Of a stretch of DNA of 42,588 nt, positions 32,944-42,588 are shown one piece after another; the stretch's first letter is position 1, and each line of letters begins with the position of its first letter. The notes beneath the pieces were generated by a model that made no database searches, was not told the origin of the DNA, and was given only the letters and a program-made list of their open reading frames with translations. The DNA lies in NCBI GenBank assembly GCA_030265965.1, contig JAJDHA010000009.1, positions 1 to 42,588 on the forward strand. Reading direction: 5' to 3'. The DNA is from Odoribacter sp. OttesenSCG-928-L07. GTDB lineage: Bacteria > Bacteroidota > Bacteroidia > Bacteroidales > BM520. The translations under genes and the position numbers were made by a program.

Positions 32944-34908
32944 ATGAAGAAAAACTTTGATCCACGAAAAAATTATGAAGCCACAAAAGTAAAGGTGGGG
33001 TATGTTAATCGCAAAGATGCAACCCAAACATTATATGATAAAATGGGCTTTATGTCGGGACTGGAAGTACACCAACAGCTAAAAACTAAGAAAAAATTAT
33101 TTTGCAACTGTCCTGCAGGTATCTATAACGACAACTCACATTTTGATGCAGAAGTTATTCGTCACATGCGCCCAACTCTCAGCGAACTTGGCGAATATGA
33201 CGGCACTGCTCTAATGGAGTTTAAAACGAAAAAAACAATCGTTTACAAATTAAAAAACGAAACTACATGTACTTACGAAATAGATGATACTCCACCCTTC
33301 CCTATCGACAGGGAAGCTTTAGATATTGCTATAGAAATAGCATTTTTATCAAAATTAAATACAGTAGGTGAAGTACATATTACTCGCAAACAATATCTTG
33401 ACGGAAGTATTCCTGCCGGTTCTCAGAGAACTGCAATTATTGGCGTTGATGGTGAAATACCAATAAGTAATAAGAAAATTCGATTAGTTCAATTATGTCT
33501 CGAGGAAGATACTTGTCGAGAAATATCAAATATCGGACATACAAGGGTATTCAAAACCGACCGTTTTGGAATGCCGCTAATTGAAACTGTTACACATCCC
33601 GATATGGTTAATCCTGACGAAGTAAAAGAAGCATGTGATTATATTCGCTTTTTAAATCGTTCAACAAATAAGGTTAGAATAGGTATCGGTTCGGGTCGAC
33701 AAGATGTTAATGTTAGTTGCAAAGGAGGAAATCGAGTCGAAATCAAAGGTGTTTCAAAGACCAAACTTTTACCTGAGCTTACGCATAATGAATGTTTTAG
33801 ACAATGGGCGTTAATACATATTAAGGATATATTAACCAAACGTATCAATGTAAAAAGCTGGAAAATTTCGACTAAGAAGCTAAATTTCTTTGATTACAAC
33901 TTCAGCTATTCCCCTGCAATAGAAGCTAATAACAGAAAAGACAAATTCTACGCTGTTAATCTTCCTGAATTTAAAGGTATTCTATCACATTTTACTCAAC
34001 CAGGAAAGTGTTTTATTAATGAATTATCCGACAGATTAAAAGTTATTGCTTGTATTGAAAAACCAAACATGATAACTTCCGAAGATATTGAAAACACTGA
34101 GGACAGAAAAATATTTACAAAAATAGCAAGTATGTTTAATGCCGGAGAAAATGATGCACAAATTATTTTCTGGGCGCCAAAAGAAGATATAGATACTGCG
34201 ATAAGCACTATTAGCGAAAGATGCAAATTAGCTTTCTTTGAGGTTCCAAAAGAAACCAGAAAATATAACTTAGATGGTACTACTGAGTTTAAGAGAGTTC
34301 TACCAGGTGCAAACAGAATGTACCCTGACACAGATTCTCCACCAATTCCATTAGCTTCGGAACACTTGAAAAATATTCAAGCTAATCTACCATCCGACGT
34401 ATCTGAACGTACTGCACAAATGATTAAGTGGAATATTCCTAAAGATACTTTTACTTATCTGCATGTAAACAATTTATTTCCACTCATTAATAAGATTGCT
34501 AATGAGTTAGCTTATGAACCAAAATTTATTGCCTGTTTTTTAGGTCATCAACTAAAACATATAGAAGGACAATTTAATGCAAGAAAATTAGATTACAACA
34601 AAATTTATCAAATCTTTGAATTTATTAAAAAAAGAAAACTTGATAAAGAAATCGCGTTTAAAATATTGCCTGTTCTATTTGAGCATCCACAAATGGACTT
34701 CGACTCTATACTTGAAAGTATCAATTTTAGAAAGCATAATAATAATGGTATAATATCAAATATTTCTTTTCTAAAAAACAAATACAACGAAATTGGAAAA
34801 ACAAAAACAGATGAGGCAAGGAATAATTGGGTTATGGGACAATTAAATAATATTGCAGTAGGTAATATTTCAATGAATGAATTAAAAAATATTGTAAAAG
34901 GCGTTTAG
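32944..34908 (+). CDS. gatE: Archaeal-type Glu-tRNA(Gln) amidotransferase subunit E
   Basis: GatE is the kinase/amidotransferase subunit that activates the glutamate of misacylated Glu-tRNA(Gln) and amidates it to Gln-tRNA(Gln) with ammonia from GatD. The 654 residues show the GatB/GatE core: GLEVHQQL at 39-46, LFCNCPAG, YLDGSIPAGSQRT near 151-163, DRFGMPLIETVTHPDM, RQDVNVSCKGGNRVEIKGV near 252-270. It also has the GatE-specific region with MYPDTDSPPIPL and the C-terminal YqeY-like tail ending in NELKNIVKG. These distinguish it from bacterial GatB, which is shorter and lacks the AspRS-like insert. gatD follows one base after the stop. GatDE is regarded as an archaeal enzyme, so this looks like an inter-domain transfer. 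Confidence 0.92.
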   Translation: MKKNFDPRKNYEATKVKVGYVNRKDATQTLYDKMGFMSGLEVHQQLKTKKKLFCNCPAGIYNDNSHFDAEVIRHMRPTLSELGEYDGTALMEFKTKKTIVYKLKNETTCTYEIDDTPPFPIDREALDIAIEIAFLSKLNTVGEVHITRKQYLDGSIPAGSQRTAIIGVDGEIPISNKKIRLVQLCLEEDTCREISNIGHTRVFKTDRFGMPLIETVTHPDMVNPDEVKEACDYIRFLNRSTNKVRIGIGSGRQDVNVSCKGGNRVEIKGVSKTKLLPELTHNECFRQWALIHIKDILTKRINVKSWKISTKKLNFFDYNFSYSPAIEANNRKDKFYAVNLPEFKGILSHFTQPGKCFINELSDRLKVIACIEKPNMITSEDIENTEDRKIFTKIASMFNAGENDAQIIFWAPKEDIDTAISTISERCKLAFFEVPKETRKYNLDGTTEFKRVLPGANRMYPDTDSPPIPLASEHLKNIQANLPSDVSERTAQMIKWNIPKDTFTYLHVNNLFPLINKIANELAYEPKFIACFLGHQLKHIEGQFNARKLDYNKIYQIFEFIKKRKLDKEIAFKILPVLFEHPQMDFDSILESINFRKHNNNGIISNISFLKNKYNEIGKTKTDEARNNWVMGQLNNIAVGNISMNELKNIVKGV

Positions 34909-34909
34909 T

Positions 34910-36295
34910 ATGGATAATGAATTTTTTCAAGGATATAGAGGTCAGGCTTTAGAAGTTTTAAAGCAATACAATGTACGGGTTTGGGGGAAAGCAACAATTA
35001 CTACTACTCGCGGCAATTTTGAAGGCACTGTTCTTCCAAGATCTTGTAATGATGATGAAAAACATATTGTTATAAAGATAGAATCGGGATATAATATTGG
35101 TATTGACGTAGAAACAATTACCAACATGAAAGAAACCGGTTATAACAAGGTCAATTTTAAGATACAAGAGAAAGATTTTCCATCTGTACAAGGTTTACCC
35201 ACAGTAAAATTATTTGGAACAGGCGGTACTATCGCATCTCGTTTGGATTATCGTACCGGCGCAGTAATTCCGGCTTTTTCTCCCGGTGAATTATATAGCG
35301 CGGTACCTGAATTAGCAGAAATCTGTAATCTCGAAACTGAAAAAGTATTTGCAGTATTCAGCGAAAACATGGGTCCTACTCATTATATTGCGCTTGCTAA
35401 AGCTATTGCTAAAGAAATTGAGCGCGGAGTTGATGGAATTGTTATCGGACATGGCACCGACACAATGCAACATACAGGCGCCGCCCTAACTTTCATGGTA
35501 CAAAATCCGCCAATTCCTATTATCCTTGTTGGCTCGCAGCGTTCTAGCGACAGACCAAGTTCTGACGCTCCTTTAAATCTTATGCACGCAATGACTGCTG
35601 CCGGTCATGGAGATATTGCTGAAGTAATGGTTTGTATGTACGGCACAACTTCAGATGAATATGGATTGCTACATAAATCAACGAGAGTCAGAAAGATGCA
35701 CTCTTCTTACCGTTCTACATTCAGAACGATTGGCGACACTCCTGTTGCCTCTGTTACAAGAGATGGTGTTACACATATTAAAGAAAATTACAATCCACGC
35801 AGAAAGGACAGAAAAGTAAAGTTACTACCCTATTTCTCCGACAAAGTTACAATGGTTTACTATTATACCGGAATAAAACCGGATGTTATTGATTCGCTTG
35901 TTGATGCCGGTTATAAAGGTATTGTTTTCGTTGGTACAGGATTGGGACACTTAAATAAAGAACTTTATCCCGCTATTGAAAGAGCACACGCAAAAGGTGT
36001 ACACATGTATATGACTTTACAAACTCTTTGGGGATATGTGCAAATGTTTGTATATGATACCGGAAGAGATATTATGGCAAAAGGGGTAATCCCATGTGGA
36101 AATATGCTGCCGGAAGTGGCGTTTATTAAACTTAGTTGGGCATTGGGACAAACTGAAGATCCTGAGGAAGTAAAAAGATTGATGCTTACGCCAATCAATG
36201 ATGAAATTACTGAAAGGGAACCTTACAATGGATACGTTCTATTGCAAGGCGGCGTTCCTGAAGTTGATGATTTTTTGGCTAAAACCAGGAAATAA
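34910..36295 (+). CDS. gatD: Archaeal-type Glu-tRNA(Gln) amidotransferase subunit D
   Basis: GatD is the asparaginase-like glutaminase subunit that supplies ammonia to GatE. It has 461 residues: a GatD-specific N-terminal domain (1-90) with RVWGKATITTTRGNFEGTVLPR, then the asparaginase-like domain. Catalytic elements are T107 in FGTGGTIAS, T183-D184 in IGHGTDTMQHTG and K262 in HKSTRVRKMHSS. The extra N-terminal domain and partnership with GatE exclude plain L-asparaginase. It begins one base after gatE, so the subunits are likely translated in balance. A glycosyltransferase follows 30 bases later. Confidence 0.93.
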   Translation: MDNEFFQGYRGQALEVLKQYNVRVWGKATITTTRGNFEGTVLPRSCNDDEKHIVIKIESGYNIGIDVETITNMKETGYNKVNFKIQEKDFPSVQGLPTVKLFGTGGTIASRLDYRTGAVIPAFSPGELYSAVPELAEICNLETEKVFAVFSENMGPTHYIALAKAIAKEIERGVDGIVIGHGTDTMQHTGAALTFMVQNPPIPIILVGSQRSSDRPSSDAPLNLMHAMTAAGHGDIAEVMVCMYGTTSDEYGLLHKSTRVRKMHSSYRSTFRTIGDTPVASVTRDGVTHIKENYNPRRKDRKVKLLPYFSDKVTMVYYYTGIKPDVIDSLVDAGYKGIVFVGTGLGHLNKELYPAIERAHAKGVHMYMTLQTLWGYVQMFVYDTGRDIMAKGVIPCGNMLPEVAFIKLSWALGQTEDPEEVKRLMLTPINDEITEREPYNGYVLLQGGVPEVDDFLAKTRK

Positions 36296-36325
36296 GGGAG
36301 AAGGGGGTATGGAAAATTGAAGGTT

Positions 36326-37075
36326 ATGTATATATCGGCGGTTATTATTACTAAGAATGAGGAAAGGAACATTGAACGATGTATTAAGTCATTGCTCGAT
36401 GTTGTTGATGAAATTGTTGTTGTAGATTCTTTTTCTACTGACAACACTAAAAATATTTGTTTACAATACGATGTAAAATTCGAATGTAAAGAATGGGCAG
36501 GTTATGCCGAACAAAAGAATTACGCTAATTCTATAGCATCAAATGATATGATTTTATCTATTGACGCTGACGAAGAGCTTTCGGAGGAATTAAAAGAATC
36601 TATTTTAGAAATAAAATCTTCAAACATAGATAATGTTGTTTTCAAATTCAAAAGATTAAACAATTATTGTGGTAAATGGATAAAACACGGCGCATGGTAT
36701 CCCGATACTAAAATCCGCATATTCAACAGGAAAACAACATATTGGAAAGACACCAAAGTTCACGAAATATTAAATTACGGCAATACAAAAGTAATTATGT
36801 TGAAAGGCGATTTATTACACTATCCGTTTCTAACAATTGAAGAACATATTGCGACTGCCAACAAATACTCCACATTACGCGCACAATATAATTTTGAATG
36901 CGGAAAGCGAAAAACTTATTGCTCATTTTTATTAAGCGCAATATCAAAGTTTATTATGGATTTTATTCTTAAAGGAGGATTTTTGGATGGATACTATGGT
37001 TTCACAATATACAAAATTACCGTTTGGGAAAAATATTTGCAATATGCGAAACTGAAAGAATTGAATCACATGTAA
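36326..37075 (+). CDS. GT2 family glycosyltransferase (WaaE/KdtX-like)
   Basis: This 249-residue inverting glycosyltransferase resembles the LPS-core WaaE/KdtX group. It starts ISAVIITKNEERNIERCIKS, has EIVVVDSFSTDNT, LSIDADEELSEELKE with the metal-binding D-x-D and KRLNNYCGKWIKHGAWYPDTKIRIF, typical of the group. ATG 36326 is chosen; a TTG three codons earlier is also in frame. It lies 30 bases after gatD and may be read from the gatE promoter. A GC-rich palindrome follows its stop. Confidence 0.85.
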   Translation: MYISAVIITKNEERNIERCIKSLLDVVDEIVVVDSFSTDNTKNICLQYDVKFECKEWAGYAEQKNYANSIASNDMILSIDADEELSEELKESILEIKSSNIDNVVFKFKRLNNYCGKWIKHGAWYPDTKIRIFNRKTTYWKDTKVHEILNYGNTKVIMLKGDLLHYPFLTIEEHIATANKYSTLRAQYNFECGKRKTYCSFLLSAISKFIMDFILKGGFLDGYYGFTIYKITVWEKYLQYAKLKELNHM

Positions 37076-37076
37076 A

Positions 37077-37129
37077 CACGTAGGCACGCACGGCTACAGC
37101 ACGTGGGCACGCACGGCCGTGCGTGCCTA
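37077..37129. repeat. GC-rich tandem and palindromic repeat between GT2 and gyrB
   Basis: CACGTAGGCACGCACGGC (37077-37094) is repeated 23 bases later as CACGTGGGCACGCACGGC (37100-37117). The second copy runs into its own reverse complement: GGCACGCACGG at 37106-37116 is followed directly by CCGTGCGTGCC at 37117-37127, a perfect 22-bp palindrome. The outer arms TAGGCACGCACGG (37081-37093) and CCGTGCGTGCCTA (37117-37129) can also pair. Base composition is far more GC-rich than its surroundings. It fills most of a convergent junction. Confidence 0.85.
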
Positions 37130-37136
37130 TATCTGA

Positions 37137-39137
<2,001 letters not shown>

Positions 39138-39153
39138 TTATTATAATTAAGCA

Positions 39154-39185
39154 GCAAAATTACAAAAAAATTTGCAATTCTGCAA
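39154..39185 (-). promoter_or_regulatory. gyrB promoter with -33 and -7 elements
   Basis: On the minus strand TTG (39185-39183), a 20-base spacer and TAATTTTG (39162-39155) followed by C. The leader to the gyrB start is about 20 bases. Confidence 0.55.
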
Positions 39186-39214
39186 CTGTTTTTTCAATAA
39201 ACTTTTCAACAATT

Positions 39215-41020
39215 TTATAAAGAAAAAGTCACACCCAACATCACATTTGCCGGATACTCAGGATAGAGTTGGTAAATGTACAATTTGTTATTGTAATGCA
39301 GTAGGTTATTTAGATTTAACCAAAGATCTATTCCTGTTTTTATTTTATAATTACAACTTAATCCGAGGTCATAAACAAGTGGCAAATCTATGGTTTGTGC
39401 ATTAGTTAAATCCGATATAGAAAAAGTAGTAGTTGCATCAATATCTTTTGCTCCGCCTAATAATACTGCTTGCGCACTAAACGAAAGTTTTTTATTCGAC
39501 ATAGTATATTTTGCAAGTGCGTAAACCTCAACAGTAGGTATATTAAATGGATACAAAATTTTATCTGTATTTGCCAATTCAATAATATTATATTTTCCTT
39601 GCAGATTAATCATCAATTTTTCTTTAGCCTCGTATGTAATATCTGCTGAAATAGATATTTTACTTAAATCAACTGTTGTTAACCCAAAGCAGTTGACATT
39701 AGGTATAGAATTAAATACATCAAGAGTTAAAGCTGTAGGTTTCGAATAGAAAACCGGCAAACTATTATATTTAGCATAATTTACTCCTGCCGAAAAATTA
39801 ATAAATTTACCGAACCGTGCGTCAAAAACTCCATAAGCATTATATTGAACATTTGTAACAAATCTAAGATCAGGTCTGACCTTTAAATAATCATGATAAA
39901 AATTTGTTGTCGGTTCCAAATATTTACACATACCATAAAGCGATTTCATATCATTTCTATATGATTCACCTTTAATTCCGATTGTGAAAGCAAATGCTTC
40001 AGGAACAATTGTAGTTTTTATTTCTGCAACAGGATGCAAAGTAATTCTCGGTTTTTTGTCGTGATGATCTTCACTAAAAGTATTAACATTTAGTCCTAAC
40101 TTTAAAGCAAAAGCTCCCAATTGAAACGAATAAGTCGGTTCAAGCGACACAAAATAATTATTGTATGTTTCTTCAAAATATTCAATATCGAAAGTGCTTA
40201 TGTCATAATTTGCCATTAACTTGACATTCAACTCTTCTTTTTTACTTTTCTTAAAAAGCTTTGTATAATAGCTAAAATTTACCGGAAGAGTTATTGAATG
40301 GCTAATAAATCCTTCATTAAATTGAAAGCCCAAATAATTCAATGATATTTTATAGTCAGATTTTTTAGTTTTAATATTTCGCAAACTTAATTCCCCTCCA
40401 TAAGTATTATTTTTAGCAGTCACATCGTTTTTACCAACAATAACATTCTGAAGAATATAACCATCATTAGTAACGCCATAATAATTAAACATATTATGGG
40501 CATAAAAACCTTTAAGTTGCAATTCTTGATTATTGAATTTAACTTTTCCATAAAGGTCGAAATCGGTATTGCTATAGCTATTATTAAAAACATTTTTCAT
40601 TTGACGCCAAGCCGAATTATGTTTAATATGAAATCCGCCGCCAACTTTTTTGTTATCAGAAGAATTAACGTAAATATCTGCGAGTGGTTCAACATTTGAG
40701 CCGAAGCCGAATTTTCCATAGAAGATATGTTTCTTAGCTAATTCGCTTTCTCTTGTCGGGTCAAGCGGGTCTAATCCGAAAGTTTTATGTTTTGTCAAAT
40801 TCGTGCTTGGGGACGACATATTGTAGTTAATTGTTTCTTTTTCCAACTTAATATCAACATATTCAGGATTAACATTTATTTTATTGGCGTCGGAAACAGA
40901 AGGTTCATAAGGCGCCACAACATTAATTTGTTCATCATATTGTGGAGTTTGGGCATATATATTTGTTATTGAAATCACCGACACAATCAGAGTGACAAAA
41001 TATATTTTAAACTTTTTCAT
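39215..41020 (-). CDS. Outer-membrane beta-barrel protein
   Basis: This is a 601-residue predicted outer-membrane barrel of unknown function. Residues 1-24 form a signal peptide (MKKFKIYFVTLIVSVISITN and on to YAQ). A short soluble segment with INVVAPYEPSVSDANKINVNP follows, then from about residue 100 alternating amphipathic strands with aromatic edges to the end. The C-terminus, NVMLGVTFSL, is barrel-like. There is no TonB plug domain. It follows the TPR gene by 21 bases on the same strand; a TPR protein with a barrel of this kind is a recurring pair in Bacteroidota, which suggests an envelope function. Confidence 0.8.
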   Translation of the reverse strand: MKKFKIYFVTLIVSVISITNIYAQTPQYDEQINVVAPYEPSVSDANKINVNPEYVDIKLEKETINYNMSSPSTNLTKHKTFGLDPLDPTRESELAKKHIFYGKFGFGSNVEPLADIYVNSSDNKKVGGGFHIKHNSAWRQMKNVFNNSYSNTDFDLYGKVKFNNQELQLKGFYAHNMFNYYGVTNDGYILQNVIVGKNDVTAKNNTYGGELSLRNIKTKKSDYKISLNYLGFQFNEGFISHSITLPVNFSYYTKLFKKSKKEELNVKLMANYDISTFDIEYFEETYNNYFVSLEPTYSFQLGAFALKLGLNVNTFSEDHHDKKPRITLHPVAEIKTTIVPEAFAFTIGIKGESYRNDMKSLYGMCKYLEPTTNFYHDYLKVRPDLRFVTNVQYNAYGVFDARFGKFINFSAGVNYAKYNSLPVFYSKPTALTLDVFNSIPNVNCFGLTTVDLSKISISADITYEAKEKLMINLQGKYNIIELANTDKILYPFNIPTVEVYALAKYTMSNKKLSFSAQAVLLGGAKDIDATTTFSISDLTNAQTIDLPLVYDLGLSCNYKIKTGIDLWLNLNNLLHYNNKLYIYQLYPEYPANVMLGVTFSL

Positions 41021-41041
41021 TTTTAATCTTCATTATTAATT

Positions 41042-42588
41042 TTAATTCTCAATTGCTTCAAGTTTTGCGCGCGCTTCTTCTTTCAAATCTTCGCCTGCAT
41101 AATTATCAATAATACTTTGATAGGTTTGTTTTGCTTGGAAAACGTTATCAGTTTTAACATAAATATCGCCCAAGAGAATAAATCCGCGAGCTATCCAATA
41201 ATCGTAAATACCGAAGTTATTTATCAGTTCAAAAGTTTCTTCTTCGGCTTTTTTATAATTTGCATTAATATACGAAATAAATGCGCAGAAATATTTTGCT
41301 TCAGCACCGGTTTCGCTTTTATACTTCTCAGCAAGTGCATTAAACGAAGTATAAGCATCATTAAATAGTCCTAAGCCGTATTGAGCCACAGCAATATTTA
41401 ATTCTGCTTCTTCATAAACCTTTTCATCCAAATCTGGGATTGCTCTTACAAGTTTCGCAGCAGGAAGCAGTTTATTATATTCATCCATCTCATTGTAAGA
41501 TCGCATCAGTCCGATATTAGCTTCATTCGCAACATAATCATATTCTGTATTCTTAGCCACATCAGCATAAATTGTTGCTGCGCTACGATAATCTTCATTA
41601 TGGTAATAAATTTTAGCCGATTGCATTTGTGCATTTTCTTTATACAAAGAATTTGGAAAATCTGATGCTGTTTGATAGAATCTCAGAGCATTATCATAAT
41701 CATTTTCCATAAAATAGCATTCACCCAAGTAATAATACACAATTGGAGTAAAAGCTCCGTCTTTAAAATTCACCAGATAATTATTCAACAATTTCTTTGC
41801 CTCAGAATATTTGGCTGCTGCAAACATATTTTGCGCACTTGCAAAATTCATAGAATCGGCTTCCGAGACCGAAACATTAATTTTTGCCGAATTGGTCACA
41901 AAATCCATATATTCATCTACCTTATTTTGTTCAACATAAATATTTTTCAAACTTGCCAGACACTCATTTGCTTCAAGAGTTCCCGGATAAGATATAATAA
42001 TATTTTTAAGATATGAAATTGCTTCGTCATAATCTTTTTCAGCATAATATAGCAGTCCGAGCTTTTGTTTTGATTTTATTGTGTACGGGCTTCTCGGATA
42101 ATCTTTTACTACTTGTTTGTAAGTACTAATTGCATTATCATTTTCATCTAAAAGAGTGTATGTATTAGCCAACTCGTAAACTGCACTACTTCTATAAGTT
42201 GTATTAACAGGCATTTTAATAATTTCTTTCAGTGTACTAATTTTTCCTTTTAGATTTCCTGTAGCCCCGAGCGCTAATGCTTTATAATAATATGCATAAT
42301 CAATACTTCCAACTTTTGAATTTATTGCTTGATCATAAGATTTTATTGCTTGTGCATATTGATTTTGGATAAAATAACAATCTCCTATTCTATTCCAAGC
42401 ATCGCTTAAAATAGTTTTATCCGAATGAGCGCGTGAATTGATAAATTTTCTAAAATGAGTTTCTGCTGAAGAATAATTTTTCAATTTGAAATAACAATAT
42501 CCTAAGGCATAATTTGCATAGTTATATTCTTCATCATCGTAGGCGGCAGGACTTGCAAGAAATTCTTTATAAAGAGGAATTGCGTTAT
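41042..42588 (-). CDS. Tetratricopeptide repeat protein, N-terminus beyond window
   Basis: This protein is made of many TPR motifs (repeated A-x-x-x-Y-x-x-A helix pairs, such as NQYAQAIKSYDQAINSK, ENDYDNALRFYQTASDF and NEDYRSAATIYADVAK). The frame stays open through the last base of the window, so the methionine at 42484 is internal. The visible part has about 515 residues and ends with EARAKLEAIEN. It probably acts in the periplasm or at the envelope. The barrel gene is downstream by 21 bases. Confidence 0.88.
   Translation of the reverse strand, partial: NAIPLYKEFLASPAAYDDEEYNYANYALGYCYFKLKNYSSAETHFRKFINSRAHSDKTILSDAWNRIGDCYFIQNQYAQAIKSYDQAINSKVGSIDYAYYYKALALGATGNLKGKISTLKEIIKMPVNTTYRSSAVYELANTYTLLDENDNAISTYKQVVKDYPRSPYTIKSKQKLGLLYYAEKDYDEAISYLKNIIISYPGTLEANECLASLKNIYVEQNKVDEYMDFVTNSAKINVSVSEADSMNFASAQNMFAAAKYSEAKKLLNNYLVNFKDGAFTPIVYYYLGECYFMENDYDNALRFYQTASDFPNSLYKENAQMQSAKIYYHNEDYRSAATIYADVAKNTEYDYVANEANIGLMRSYNEMDEYNKLLPAAKLVRAIPDLDEKVYEEAELNIAVAQYGLGLFNDAYTSFNALAEKYKSETGAEAKYFCAFISYINANYKKAEEETFELINNFGIYDYWIARGFILLGDIYVKTDNVFQAKQTYQSIIDNYAGEDLKEEARAKLEAIEN

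Noticed and set aside
34910-36295. L-asparaginase
   Set aside because: The extra N-terminal domain, the GatD-type HKSTRVRKMHSS region and the adjacent gatE favour GatD.

Overview
The window looks like a chromosomal segment of an anaerobic-type member of the Bacteroidota, probably of the Bacteroidales type. The DNA is AT-rich. A SusC/RagA-type TonB-dependent receptor, two proteins with type IX secretion (T9SS) C-terminal tails, a GWxTD-domain protein and many Bacteroidota-style promoter boxes (TAnnTTTG, usually followed by C) support this. I cannot name a genus.

Layout. 1-3290: 3' part of a TonB-dependent receptor and its terminator. 3428-7772: operon lepA - glycosyltransferase - hisS. 7923-11671: a lone DUF1016/PDDEXK nuclease convergent with a glycosyltransferase and an LptF/LptG-type permease. 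11730-15021: fabG, a membrane vWA protein and aroQ, convergent with a GT2 glycosyltransferase and a GWxTD-domain protein. 17592-19772: tRNA-Ser, a GNAT remnant, an exported flavodoxin and a methyltransferase behind a structured leader. 19806-22750: PF04020 membrane protein, a three-gene HipB-HipS-HipT toxin-antitoxin module with two matched operators, a small membrane protein and CsaA. 22881-28236: tRNA-Arg, a DUF2400 protein, a phosphopantetheinyl transferase, two aminotransferases (one is ilvE), an acidic unknown protein and xerD. 28308-32817: tRNA-Leu, tRNA-Gly and two tandem paralogous Asp-box proteins with T9SS tails. 32899-37075: gatE and gatD, encoding an archaeal-type Glu-tRNA(Gln) amidotransferase, followed by a glycosyltransferase. 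37077-42588: a GC-rich palindromic repeat, gyrB, an outer-membrane barrel protein and a TPR protein that runs off the window.

How the genes work together. Most are housekeeping genes for translation (lepA, hisS, gatDE, tRNAs), envelope building (glycosyltransferases, LptF-like, fabG), amino-acid metabolism (aroQ, ilvE, LysN-like) and DNA topology or segregation (gyrB, xerD). The accessory content is the hipBST module, the DUF1016 nuclease and the secreted Asp-box pair.

The most notable points are: (1) adjacent gatE and gatD in a bacterial genome, an enzyme regarded as archaeal; (2) a complete HipBST-like module with a SIS motif, an N-G-D catalytic motif and two AATCAC-N8-GTGATT operators 61 bp apart; (3) a 190-nt leader with a nine-codon ORF and two alternative hairpins before a methyltransferase; (4) palindromic repeats occupying three of the convergent gene junctions, while three other convergent junctions overlap or abut.
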